Positions 35,785 to 47,915 of a DNA stretch of 64,000 nucleotides are shown in pieces. The stretch lies in the NCBI GenBank assembly GCA_020152595.1, contig JAIGNY010002064.1, positions 248,001 to 312,000 on the forward strand. The letters are read 5' to 3'. The translations under genes and the position numbers were made by a program. A model generated the notes under the pieces. That model worked only from the letters and a program-made list of their open reading frames with translations, did not search any database and was not told the origin of the DNA. Each line of letters starts with the position of its first letter. Position 1 is the first letter of the stretch. The DNA is from Chiridota heheva. Lineage: Eukaryota > Echinodermata > Holothuroidea > Apodida > Chiridotidae.

Positions 35785-37065
35785 ACATTACATTCTTTTT
35801 GTACACTCTGTTAACCCTATCCCTCCATTGAGCTTACGCATTAAATCAGACCTCCTCCATCTCGGCATCAACCCAGCCACTCTTGGCACCTTCTTCTGGC
35901 CCACTTTTCCTCCTTGGGCCACCCCCTCCCTTCTATCCACCTGGGCCTCTCCACTCATTACAAAACCAAAACCCACCCTAACCTCTTCATCAATCTCCAC
36001 AACCAAATCAAAAACCAACTCTCAAACTACACCTCCATCTATACTGTTGGCTCGAAGGAAGACAACTGCTGCTGCCGTCATCCAAGACATCAAGCTCAGT
36101 AGCAGACTTCCTGACCACTCATCCATCTTTTCAGCAGAAGCAAAGATCATCCTCCTCACCCTCAACTTTATTGAGTACTCTCTGCTCAGCCACTTTGCTA
36201 TCTTCTCTGACTCCATGGCTGTTCTTTCTTCTTTTCTCAATCTTAAATGAGATACTGTAGACTTAACATCCCACCTCCTCCTCCGGAAAATCCTTTTACC
36301 CACCCTCTGCAGGAAAAGTATTCTTTTCTTTTGGATACTTAGCCATGTTGGGATTCTTAGTAATGACAGGGCTGATGTAACCGCTAAGCTTTCCCTCAAC
36401 CTCCCTCTACCCCATTTCCCAAAACCCTCTCTGACATCAAACTGCTTATCGCTTCCCTTGTTTGTGACCGCTGGCAAACCTCATGGGACTCCTAAATTGA
36501 TAACAAACTCCACATCATCCAGCCCACCATTCCGATCAAACCCACCATCAACAACCTTTCTCATGTCAACAATGTTCATATTACCCGTTTTAGAATAGGT
36601 CACACCCACCTCACTCACTCCCACCTCCTTATTGCCTTCCCCCAACCCCTCTGCAGCAATTGACATTGCACCCTCACAGTCCATCACGTTCTCCTTGCTT
36701 GCCCCCTGTACAACCTTTCCAGAGCTTCCCTCGCTCCCCACAACTCAATTGCCCAGTTCTTCCAGAAAAACCCTCCGGATAAAATTATCTCCTTCCTTCA
36801 TCTTGCTTCCCTCTACAACCATATTTAGTCCTCCTCTTCCACCCCCCCCCCCCTCCCCTCCCCTCCCCCTCTCTCTCTTTTTTTTCTTCACCCATGCACC
36901 TCCTCTCTCGATCCCAGCTCTGACTTTTAGTTCTTGTATTTCTCTCATTCTCCCCCTGTTTTCTTTTCTTCCTACCTTTTAGAATGAATCTAACCTCTCA
37001 GGCACAATTTGACCCTCTTCGTCGTGGTGCCGTTAAGCTCTCATCAAGCAAACAAACAAACTTAT
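35785..37065 (+). mobile_element. RNase H-bearing LINE, 3' portion, inserted into the L1-like LINE
   Basis: Plus-strand remains of a LINE C terminus in an I/Jockey-type arrangement. RNase H motifs in order: 'YTVGSK' (TDGS with catalytic Asp changed to Val, 36040-36057), 'SAEAKIILLTL' (Glu), 'IFSDSMAVLSS' (Asp, near 36209), stop at 36248, then 'LSHVGILSNDRADVTAK' (His). A C-terminal region follows with 'TRFRIGHTHLTHSHL', 'C.LTVHHVLLACPLYNLSR' and a pyrimidine-rich 3' UTR ending near 'caaacaaacaaac'. The 5' end is truncated near 35785. The flanking L1-like protein resumes on both sides, showing insertion into it. No clean target duplication was found. Confidence 0.8.
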
Positions 37066-37715
37066 ATTTTCACCAGCGTATTTTATGCTATTTGAGATAA
37101 CATTAAATTTGATAAGATCTAAGAGAAAGTTATAATTTTTATTACCATGAGATACACGAACATTGTTGATAACATTTTGAATTTTAGTTACGTACTGGGG
37201 GTCATCTAACATAGAGGTGTTTAATTTCCAGTAACCTTTATCTCTTGGCCTCTTTGACAAAGCAATTTCCAATGTCACAGCAGAGTGGTCTGATTGAAGG
37301 CTGGGAAGAACAGAAATATCACGCCTTGATTATAGGACTTAACAGGTAATAAGAAAAAAGTCTAAACGGCAACAAATATTTGTATCCTCACCAGAAAAAC
37401 ATGTAAAACCGTGATCATTTAGGAAAAGGTCTCTCCAGATGTCGATCAGATCAAAATCAAACATTAAATTCAACAGTACTTCACGAGCATTATAATGGGT
37501 TTAGGATTACCCCCTTTCTTGTCCTTACTAAGATCTAATACAAGATAAAAGTCTCCGCCATTATAATATTATCAGAAGAATGATCATGCAAACTGTCATA
37601 GGCCTAAGTGCTTCTAAAGAAGGATACATTATCAAAGTTTGGAGCACAAACATTTCATACCGTATACTACATATCACAGATCAAAATGTTAATAACAAGA
37701 AGACAAACATTATCA
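37066..37715 (-). pseudogene. LINE endonuclease (APE-type), C-terminal half, and linker
   Basis: In minus-strand order: 'CAPNFDNVSFF' (expected 'YAPN'), 'GGDFYLVLDLSKDKKGG' (the conserved GGDFN with Asn changed to Tyr, near 37510-37560), 'ARE.LLNLMFDFDLIDIWR', 'CCRLDFFLIT', then 'PSLQSDHSAVTLEIAL' with the catalytic-site SDH (about 37275-37300), and the linker 'RDKGYWKLNTSMLDDPQYV'. The enzyme would nick target DNA. Frameshifts and a stop lie near 37590-37700. The best-kept frame is 37033-37278. Confidence 0.85.
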
Positions 37716-40700
37716 TCATGATATGCTCAACTTGGGGTTACGTAAGATACAAACACCCTGACTTGCCGAGGTGCCATGGGAGAAAGCTCACTCATTGTGC
37801 CAAACATTCTGTGTTTACAGTTGAGTGAGTTGCTGGCAACAATTTTTGATGCTGCATTTTGTTTTTGGCATAACTATGAAAACACTGTCTCCTTTAATCA
37901 CATCATTTAACCCCCAGGCATTGAGGGTGCAAAAGTAATCAGATTACTCATCGAGATACAATGAAAGGGAAAATACCAGACTTGCAAGCCTCTATACACA
38001 GCTGCAAAAAAGCGGTACGTTTAAAAAAAGTCTATATATAGACATTTAGCAAATTTGTTGTTTATGAATTGTTGGACCAGGGAGTTGTTACTTTACAGCT
38101 CCCTGGTTGGACATGCTTGGTTCAGATCCATTATAATCTTTCCAGATAGCTGCTTTCTTGTTGAACATGTAAGACCTGTTTTTTCCTGAAGGGAAGGAGG
38201 AGGGGGAAGGTGGAATTCACATGATTCTAAAAGTGGTAGGAGTGTGCAGCCCATAACCCAAGAAACATACCCACAGTATGACATAAGTGTTGATACCTTT
38301 AGTTTGAAGTTATACAATTTTGATAGCTACAGTATGAAAGAACTTATCTTTGATACTTGCAGTATAAAGTATTCTATAAGAGTATTGTTAAAATGAACCA
38401 GCAGCTCAAAATTAACTGGGTAAAACAGCATTATTTGGAACCTACACTACAAAAATAATGGAAAAAAAGACACCTGCAATACAAAAATAATGAAAAATCG
38501 TGTACGTGTTAACAGCCTTCGTTTGTCATAAAGCGACCTTAAGGAATATACTTATTGTCTCTTTGAGTAGCATATGCACAGTATTATCACTTCTTCCCTA
38601 TAGGAATATAACTGTATAAAAGTGCACAATATTATTTTTGTTATGAGAAAAAGAAAAGTACTGCAGAAAGGGATATAAACTATTTAATTACAAACTTATG
38701 ACAAACAAAGTCTGTCAACATACTTTTCATGAAAAAAAGTGTGAAAGTGTGAAAATGCCTCAAAGTATGTATAATAAAATAGAATATTTTGACAGCTTCT
38801 GAAAATTGATCAGAAAATTCTTGAAATATAACTTGTTTTTAAATGCATAAATAATTTGAAAAGCATAGTAAAAGCTTATGGACAATTTTTAACAGTCTGA
38901 ATTTCTAATAAGGATGTGAAAATGTGCACAAAGACTTCTAAAGCAAATTTTATGATTAGTTTTCAAGATTGGTAAAAATGTTATGAAGAAAGAACTCTTA
39001 TATACTACACAGTAGTGTATATTCTATAGTTTCTTTAAAGCAATTACTTATAAAATTACATGATGACATATCAAAAGGATGATTTATGGCAATTATTGTG
39101 AATTGTTAAAAAGGGTTTGTAGTGCTTCCTGAAAAAGGAGAAATAATTGTAGTGCACAAAAATATCTTACTTCCATATATTATGATTCGAAAAGTATGCT
39201 TGTTTGGTATAGTTTGATCAATTTGTTTTTCTTTGTCTCATTACTCTTATTGCTGTAATTTGAGTCTCAGTGTTCCCGTGAGCGTACTTCAGGCAGGAAA
39301 TGTTGAATATCGATAAATATCAGGTGTTATAGGAAATTGTCTTCAACGAATTTGATTCATATTTTTCTTGTGGATTTGATTTCTGTAATTAGTACTGTAT
39401 TTGTAATTAATCATATTGCTGTATTATTGAATGATAATCTTGTATTTTCAGCAAGATATCATTGCCTGAGGTTACTTTATATTAAATAGGTTTTCTCTTC
39501 TTTGGCTTAGAATACACTGTTTTGAACTACAGTATAATGTGATTCCTATGTGTATACAAGTTTCATTTGATTCTGGGGAATGTTAAAATATTAAACGTTC
39601 TGAGATGTATAAACTATGGCATTAAACATTACATATGGATTACAAATGTTTAAATATCAACGGCAAAAAGGCACAGGAAAGGGCTCATGAAAGGTGAAAA
39701 TAGAAAAAAAGGTTACCAACCTTAAATCTAACTCTAATATACTAAATAAGAAGAAAACAGAACTTGTGCATAATATAAAAAAAACATCCATAGATTTAAA
39801 TTTACAAAGTAAATCATCAGAATGAATTACCACGGAACGATGCTTTTGAGGTGTGGAAGAGTATTTTGCCTGAATAAGATTTTCCTAAGTTTTAAAGGTT
39901 TTGCCTGATTTTCATAGAATTTTGATACAAAAGTAAAGTATGCGGAGGACATTTTTTAAATTTTCCACATATTATCGCCCTTCCTTTGCCTTTTTGGCTG
40001 AATATATGTTGATATTGCCTGAGTTCCATTATATTTTAGCACAGAAAGTGTAGTATGAAAGATATTAACGATAGTCACTATTTATTTATTTATTTATTTT
40101 ATTAGGCACCAGCTTCTGATGTTCCACTGATGCCATCGTTCAAATTTCTTACATTTCAAGAGCTGACAGAAGCAACCATTCCTCTGCTCCCAAGTGATTT
40201 AGAATATTGGAAGACATTTGAAAAGAAAAAGAATGCACCAAACAATTGGAAGCCATGAGTTAGATTGAGTGAACAGAACAAATGAAGGTCTGATGTCAAT
40301 CTTATTTAATAAACTTTCTATATGCCAGTCATTTTCCAACAAACTTGTGATATCTTTACAACGTGTGATATCTTTACAACTTGTTAAACCCTGAATGGAA
40401 AAATATATCAAAGTCACGTCTGGACAGTTCTGCTGGTCTTCTTGTCCTATATACGATGAACATGTCTGACCATGACCTATTAATCTGTAAAGGTATATGG
40501 ACAGGTAGATTCAACATTTGCTAAATAGATTGAAATTCCACTAAAAAACGAGGAAAGCAAAATTTTTATTAAAATCGGTTAAAAATTGGCCATTTTACAG
40601 CTTTTTAAAGAATTTTGAGCAAAGATGGGCAAATATGTTAATTTGTGTCTTACTCTTGTGATGTATGAACGGCTGGGACATAGTCTCTATTTTAGTATGT

Positions 40701-41850
40701 AAATTTCATTGATTTTTAAGCCTCAGCTATTTCTCTTTGAAAAGGGAAGATAATTCTAATGAAGAGGATTTGATCTTAATTACCATACCCCCAACCAACT
40801 TCAACCTGGAGAAGGCATTTCGAACATTTTCAAGGTCTGAAATTAAGGGAAGAAATTTAAAGAAAAACGTCAGCATTTTGAGGTGTCCTCCTGTTCGTGC
40901 GTCATTTTTTTCTCTCAATATATCAAAGACTGTCAAACTTTGATTATTGTTAACGTGAGAGCTACACATGCTATTTTTGAAATTCAACGACTATTCATCT
41001 CAAGAGTTAATTCTTGTTTTGGTGCGTTGTTGAACAGAAAATGTTGTACTTGTACATAGACTTTTCAAGGTCATTTACAAGGAATGCAGACTGTTCCATC
41101 TCGGTAATTTCTGTTTATGATCTACCATTTTAGAAGCTGAAAAGTGCACTCTCAAAAAGAAAATGTTATTGTGACAAACATTTGAAATGACCAATTAGCA
41201 CCTTGCACCAAATCCATACGTTTTTCAAAAAAGGTGGATAATCTAGAGAGTTGATAATATTTAGTGTAGAGAAAATTAAGAATATAGCAATGATTTAAAG
41301 GTTTTTATTGTAAGTTATTGTTTTGGAAATGCATATTATTTGGAAGTTTAGATAGCAAGGAATCATGGAAATAACACAAATGAAGCTTCCATATCTTTAA
41401 AAGCTCTTAATTTAAGGAACCTTTTGGGCCCTTTTTTTATGCGTCCAGTTTTTGAATGATAATAGCTTCTATTTTCAAAATGGATTTCTATTGTTAAAAT
41501 AGACTAGAATAAAGCCTTTTTACCATTATACTACTTAAAAAACCTCTGTGCCAGAAAAGCTATCAACATTTTTGTTTGCTTTTCTGGTACATTGTTTATC
41601 AAGTATCAAAAAAGGAGAATATATTGGTAATGTAAAGGCTTTCTTCCAGTCCATTTTGGCAATAGAAATCCATTTTGAAAATAGAAACTGTTTAATGAAT
41701 ATTTATTGCAGACTTATGTGCACTGTGTTTTCCAAAAGAATTATTTTGGTACAATAACAATTGTTTTGTTTTTTCTTCTTCAAGTATATTTTGACAATTA
41801 TTTTATAGTTGATGATCATTGAGAATGCTAAACACTGAAGTAATGGATGA
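37716..41850. other. Intergenic, no gene seen
   Basis: Long AT-rich stretch without domain, array or exon signal that I can support. Small items: a hairpin at 38077-38106, a short TATT run at 40080-40100, and a 16 bp direct repeat 'gtgatatctttacaac' at about 40347-40380. Open frames at 40199-40417, 40727-40987 and 41548-41757 have no recognisable motif. Confidence 0.5.
38077..38106. other. Short hairpin, 'ccagggag' / 'ctccctgg'
   Basis: Arms of 8 bp perfect complement, extended by 'ttg' and 'cag' (one wobble), enclose an 8-base loop. It resembles the hairpin at 55800-55831, sharing 'gggagttg' or its complement in both arms. Confidence 0.5.
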
Positions 41851-41854
41851 ATTA

Positions 41855-43225
41855 ATTAGAATACTATAGCATCGTGATGAAGGATTCTGAGGTTGCTCTT
41901 AATGCATCAACCAGGTATTAGAATACTATAGCATTGTGATGAAGGATTCTGAGGTTGCTCTTAATGTATCAACCAGTTATTAGAATACTATAGCATTGGA
42001 TGAGAGATTCTGAGGTTGCTCTTAATGCATCAACCAGGTATTAGAATACTATAGCATCGTGATGAAGGATTCTGAGGTTGCTCTTAATGCATCAACCAGG
42101 TATTAGAATACTATAGCATCGTGATGAAGGATTCTGAGGTTGCTCCTAATGCATCAACCAGGTATTAGAATACTATAGCATGTGATGAAGGAGTTGCTCT
42201 AATGCATCAACCAGGTATCAGGTATTAGAATACTATAATGCATCAGGTATTAGAAATGAAGGATTCTGAGGTTGCCCCTAATGCATCAACCAGGTATTAG
42301 AATACTAAAGCATCGTGATGAAGGATTCTGAGGTTGCTCTTAATGCATCAACCAGGTATTAGAATACTATAGCATCGTGATGAAGGATTCTGAGGTTGCC
42401 CCTAATGCATCAACCAGGTATTAGAATACTAAAGCATCGTGATGAAGGATTCTGAGGTTGCTCTTAATGCATCAACCAGGTATTAGAATACTATAGCATC
42501 GTGATGAAGGATTCTGAGGTTGCTCTTAATGCATCAACCAGGTATTAGAATACTATAGCATTGTGATGAAGGACTCTGAGGTTGCTCTTAATGCATCAAC
42601 CAGGTATTAGAATACTATAGCATCGTGATGAAGGATTCTGAGGTTGCTCTTAATGCATCAACCAGGTATTAGAATACTATAGCATCGTGATGAAGGATTC
42701 TGAGGCTGCTCCTAATGCATCAACCAGGTATTAGAATACTATAGCATCGTGATGAAGGATTCTGAGGTTGCTCTTAATGCATCAACCAGGTATTAGAATA
42801 CTATAGCATTGTGATGAAGGATTCTGAGGTTGCTCTTAATGCATCAACCAGGTATTAGAATACTATAGCATCGTGATAAAGGATTCTGAGGTTGCTCTTA
42901 ATGCATCAACCAGGTATTAGAATACTATAGCATTGTGATGAAGGACTCTGAGGTTGCTCTTAATGCATCAACCAGGTATTAAAATACTATAGCATCGTAA
43001 TGAAGGATTCCGAGGTTGCTCTTAATGCATCAACCAGGTATTAGAATACTATAGCATCGTGATGAAGGATTCTGAGGTTGCTCTTAATGCATCAACCAGG
43101 TATAAGAATACTATAGCATCGTGATGAAGGATTCTGAGGTTGCTCTTAATGCATCAACCAGGTATTAGAATACTATAGCATCGTGATGAAGGATTCTGAG
43201 GTTGCTCCTAATGCATCAACCAGGT
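41855..43225. repeat. 62 bp minisatellite, ~22 copies
   Basis: Unit 'aatgcatcaaccaggtatta' + 'gaatactatagcatcgtgat' + 'gaaggattctgaggttgctc' + 'tt'. Most copies differ by one or two bases; a scrambled, partly deleted stretch lies at about 42175-42265. It ends sharply at 'aaccaggtcatactg'. No open frame crosses it. Confidence 0.96.
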
Positions 43226-44055
43226 CATACTGATTATATCTTGGAATCCCTGATACATTGAAATGTTTACATTATATAAATAAAATGTTTTGAGATACTT
43301 GAAATTCTCAGAGAGAACAGATGCACATCTGGGAATAAACTCAAATGATTTAGATGGGATTAAATGGTATGTTTTTCAAAGGACAATACAAAATCTTAGG
43401 ATGCTAGACTTGTAACTTAGATTTAATGTAGTTGTTTTTATTCCATATTTTGTTTAACTAGGTCATTTTCTCAAGGTGCAATTGATAATTTGACCTTGAT
43501 TTGTTTTTCCACAGAAGTTTCTAAAATGAGGAATGACAACAAAACAATATACTAAAAGTGCTAAAAACAAAGATTTGTTTTTACCCTGTTCAGTAAACAT
43601 AGGCAGCGGAACAAGTAAATTTGAATTTAATTGGGCAAATTTAAGGGACACCTTTCACTGTGAGTGTAGTTGCAACTTTTTAATCAGAAGAAAATAGTCT
43701 TGATAGGCCAAGGGCCTCAAATAGTTTTATATGGTAAAAACTATAAAAAAATGGTCGTAAAGTGCAAAAACAGTTATGATATTGTTATGAACCGAGCCAA
43801 GAGATAAAATTAGGTCACAGATATTGATGTTTATTCAGAACAGAAAAGTCAATCCAACAGTGCATGCAACTTTACTTTCTCGTATTTTCTTCCAACTGCT
43901 ATGGGAGAGGAATTCTGTTGTTGCTTACACCAAAAACTAAAAACTCAACTCATCAGAACTACAGATTGTTAATTTGTCCTGGCTAATAGTTTTAAGTTTG
44001 GATGGGTTACCCAAATCATGTGACTAAAATAAGCAAACCAAGTTCTGAAAAACCA
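43226..44055. other. Intergenic, no gene seen
   Basis: AT-rich; no feature supported. Confidence 0.5.
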
Positions 44056-44069
44056 AAAGTTCCCTCAGG

Positions 44070-44690
44070 TCCCATGACCCAAATTTACTAATGACCCAAA
44101 TTTACCCATGACCCAAATTTACCAATGACCTTAATTTACCAATGACCCAAATTTACTAATGACCCAAATTTACCAATGACTTAAATTTACCAATGACTCA
44201 AATTAACCAATGACCCAAATTTACCAATGACCCAAATTTACCAATGACCCAAATTTACCAATGACCCAAATTTACCAATGACCCAAATTTACCTACGGCC
44301 AAAATTTACCCACGACCTAAATTTACCAATGACCCAAATTTACCAATGACCCAAATTTACCCATGACCCAAATTTACCCATGACCCAAATTTACCAATGA
44401 CCCAAATTTACCAATGACCCAAATTTACCAATGACCCAAATTTACCAACGACTCAAATTTACCAACGACCCAAATTTATCAATGACCCAAATTTACCAAT
44501 TACCAAAATTTATCAATGACCCAAATTTATCAGTGACCCAAATTTACTCATGACCCAAATTTACCCATGATCCAAATTTACCCATGACCCAAATTTACCA
44601 ATAAGCCAAATTTACCAATGACCCAAATTTACCAATGACCCAAATTTACAATATCCAAATTTAACAATAACCCAAATTTATCAAATGCAA
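44070..44690. repeat. 17 bp minisatellite, ~36 copies
   Basis: Unit 'tgacccaaatttaccaa', with 'cccatgaccc', 'tactaatgac' and 'tatcaatgac' variants. Units become irregular after 44640. Confidence 0.96.
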
Positions 44691-46225
44691 ATTAACAAGT
44701 TTAACTCACTGATTGCCAATGAACCATACCTATTATCACATGATCAACTATGACCAATAGAATTTGTACAAGTGGTGTCTGTTAAGCCCATTTACATACC
44801 AGATGCCTAACTGTTAATCTGATTAACATACTTGATCTTTAACAAGAACCTTAAAGAAATGCAAATTAGGGAATGTGACCAGTAAGTCCCTCAAACCTAG
44901 AAAATGCAAATGATTGTCAATAGCTCCTCTATCACCATAGTTATTAACAAATTCAACTAGATCTAAATTAAATTTCAAAAATACGGGAGAGTGCATAAAG
45001 CAAAATGAGGGTACAATTAGTCTATAAAAACTGTGGTCCTTACAATATTTCTCCAAGGTCATACTTGCGGTTCTTTCTTAACAAAATTGCATATGTGGAA
45101 ATGAGTTCTTTTCAATATTTAAAATGACACTTTTCAGTACAGAAAATGACACTTTTTCTTTCAACTTTTAAATAAGTAGGATTTTTTTGCTACACAATGG
45201 GGGGAGGGGGTCTGCCCTCCATCCCAACACACACACCCACACACACACATACATGCACGTTTTAGAGGAATTTTTCAAACGTTTTGGTTTTTTATATATA
45301 TTTTTGCATTAAAAAAATAAAATTGCCCTCAGAAGTGGGCTAAATTCGAACCCTTTCAGACCCCTCACTTTTCTTAATGCTGGCAACGCCACTGATGTTC
45401 CCTGCAAAATTAATAATTTTTGACAACAAATTGAAGGTAAAATATACAATACATAATTGGAAGGGAGAAAAAATTTGTTCAAAATCCTTTGCAAGTAGTT
45501 TGAATTGAGTGATTTAGAGACCGTTGCCACACCTTTATAATGAAATTCATATTTTAGACAGTAATTATGTCAAAAACACAAAAATAATCAAATAACTAGA
45601 TAAAATTGCCCAAGTGACAACCATAGTTTTTAGAAACCTCAAAAATGAGATGAAATATAAATGCCCTTCTTTCTTATTTTGTACCTATTTCTTTGATTAA
45701 GTATTTTATATTTCTGCAATATCAAATTTTAGCAACATGATTTTACTCAAGATATCAAACTTTTTGTTGAATATTTGTGTTTTATTTAATGCTTCATGTT
45801 TCATTTGTTCATTCAATGTTGAGTCAGATTTATGTGGCCTTATATATCCTATTTAAACATCTGGAAGTCACCATCCCTTTTCACTAAAACTAAACTGCAG
45901 ATCTACCCCTCAAACGTCCATTCAGTTCTGATGTATGCTGCGAAAATGGTGTATCAACATGTATATTTGTCTGCAATTACTGACCTAATAGTGTAAAATT
46001 GACACGCATGTGAGTCACTTTTACAATTGTCTAGAACCTAACTTTGATTGTATCATGGGAGAGGTAATTGGGGTCATAAATATGAATATCAAGTACCCCA
46101 GTCTTTACCTCATCATCAGCTTAATTAAACAAAGTTTTACTGTCTGAAACTGAATACCTTCTACCTTCTCCTCAATTAATTATCTCATCAAATTCTTCTC
46201 AAAATCAGCTATTCCAAGCTTCAAT
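44691..46225. other. Intergenic, one possible DNA-element remnant
   Basis: No gene seen. On the minus strand near 45395, 'cagtggcgttgccagcatta' belongs to the recurrent 'cagtggcgt' ends discussed in findings. A CA-rich microsatellite lies at 45226-45250. The minus frame at 45309-45530 overlaps the remnant and is not a gene. Confidence 0.45.
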
Positions 46226-47915
46226 TTTTGGTTCTGATGTGATAGCATCAGGAACCTATGTGGTCATGATGGTGTGTGTGTGTATGTATGTATGTATGCA
46301 CTTGTTGATGTTTACACACCTTTCAATTAGGGACACACCTGCAATTGGGAATATCACCAATTGGGAGAAAGCTCAATATTGACGATTTGATCATCTTTAT
46401 GCCTGTCACCTGTTTTAAGGTTTTCCCCAATTTCCCAGTGTTTCGTCATATTATAATGGTGTGTATTGTGTGTATCCAAATGTTTTGACTGCACCTACAG
46501 ATGAAAAATTGACTTCCCCATTTACAGTGTAGAAAACGTATGACATCACAAATTTTAATTGCATAGCGCCATTAATAATGTGATGTTGTGGACTTACAAT
46601 TTTACACCTTCCAAGTGGGGATATACATATGGGACTCTTGAAATATTTAATTATCTCCCCATTTTGATAAGATGCAGTTTAAGTACATGTATAAATGTGT
46701 GTTTTCCCACTTCCAATGTATGCTTCCATTGGCTTTCTTACCAAGAAGGAATGGAATTAACATGAAATCACTGTGGGTATAGTATCTGGACATATATTGT
46801 TTAAAAATCTGTCATCCTTTTTGCCTAAGTCGTTTAATCAGATGTTCCCAGTTTCCTTGTTTCATACGTATGTCCCCAATTTTCACCATCTACAAGTATG
46901 TGTGTGTGTGTTTGTGATGGCCAGCTCTTAAACACGATATCTCAAGAATGATACACTGGATTCATGTCATATGTGGTAATGTCATATGTGTTACACAGAT
47001 TACCCATGGTCGGTAGATCTGCCCTATTGTTTTTGATAGTGATGTCATGCATATTAATAAGTAGGCAGGGCTTAATATAAGATTTTGAAATACTTTTATT
47101 TTGACAGTCACATGTCTGTTTTGTTTCATATTTGTTATAGTGATGTTAGCTGGTATGTATGTGGTTATTGTATAAAGACATTGACTCCCATCAATATGCT
47201 TAGTGGGAGGGGCTTAACATGATTTTGTAAACAAGCACAAGAAAACACGATATCTCAAAAACTATGAACTATGAATGTGTGGTACACAGATAGCTAATGG
47301 TCTGCAGATGTGCCCTAATGTTTGTGGTGGTGATTTCTTGCATATTGATAAGTGGGTATGGCTTAAAGTGTCCACATTTAAAAAAAGTGATAAATGAGCA
47401 ACTGTATGTTTGTTTTGCATCATATTGGGCATGATAATATTGTTGGTTATTGTGTACATGCTTATGTTATGAACAGATGTCATTAATATGCATGGTAGGC
47501 GTGGCTAATGTACTAAATGATGTAAGCACTATACTGTATCTCATGGACAGTATATCGGATTTATGCTATATTTCGTACACAGATGGGTCATGGTCTGTAT
47601 ATCTGGTCTACTGTTGTGGTAGTGATGTCATGATTATTAATGAGTAGGCAAGGCTTACTGACAAATTCTTGAAATAGAATAAGTGAGCAACTATTTTTGC
47701 ATCATACTTCCTATGATAATGCTTTTAATTGTGCAAATGCTAATGCTGTCAACATTTTTATTAATCTGCATTGTGGGTGTGGCTTATGAATAATATCATG
47801 GAACAAATATTTCATGATATGCAATGGCATGACAATTAATACAAATTTTTTAAATCAATCAACTTACGGAGAAAAAAAAGCATCGGAACCACAAAATCTG
47901 TTGGTTCTGGTTTGA
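46225..47915 (+). repeat. Dispersed repeat, locus 3 (head block plus three ~290 bp units)
   Basis: Starts with 'gtgatagcatcaggaaccta' (as at 18110) and a TGTA run, then 'atgatacactggattcatgt' (46950). Three units follow with 'gatgtcatgcatattaataa' (47041), 'gatttcttgcatattgataa' (47331) and 'gatgtcatgattattaatga' (47623), each followed by 'ggctta'. The end at about 47775-47915 aligns with 4190-4315. The order suggests a single longer element, of which the 3.5 kb and 19.3 kb loci are pieces. Confidence 0.75.

Larger units (their letters stand above)
30590..37715 (-). mobile_element. L1/Tx1-like LINE ORF2, 5'-truncated, broken by four events
   Basis: A single non-LTR retrotransposon ORF2 can be followed on the minus strand from mid-endonuclease (about 37715) through reverse transcriptase to a cysteine-bearing C terminus (about 30590). 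It would be about 3.1 kb without its interruptions: a second LINE (about 35785-37065, opposite strand), a 43 bp minisatellite (33283-35247), a SINE (32407-32694) and a 28 bp minisatellite (about 30967-31437). Many stops and frameshifts show it is dead. The motif order (endonuclease 'SDHSAV', 'KGYWKLN', 'PKPDKD', 'NWRPISLLNTDYK', 'YxDD', 'KSKLFPLG', 'FIWSGK', 'CTFC') is that of the L1/Tx1 group. No 5' UTR, ORF1 or poly(A) tail was identified. Confidence 0.85.

Noticed and set aside
36632-36982. 116-codon Pro/Ser-rich plus frame
   Set aside because: Out-of-frame reading of the RNase H LINE C terminus and its pyrimidine-rich 3' UTR.
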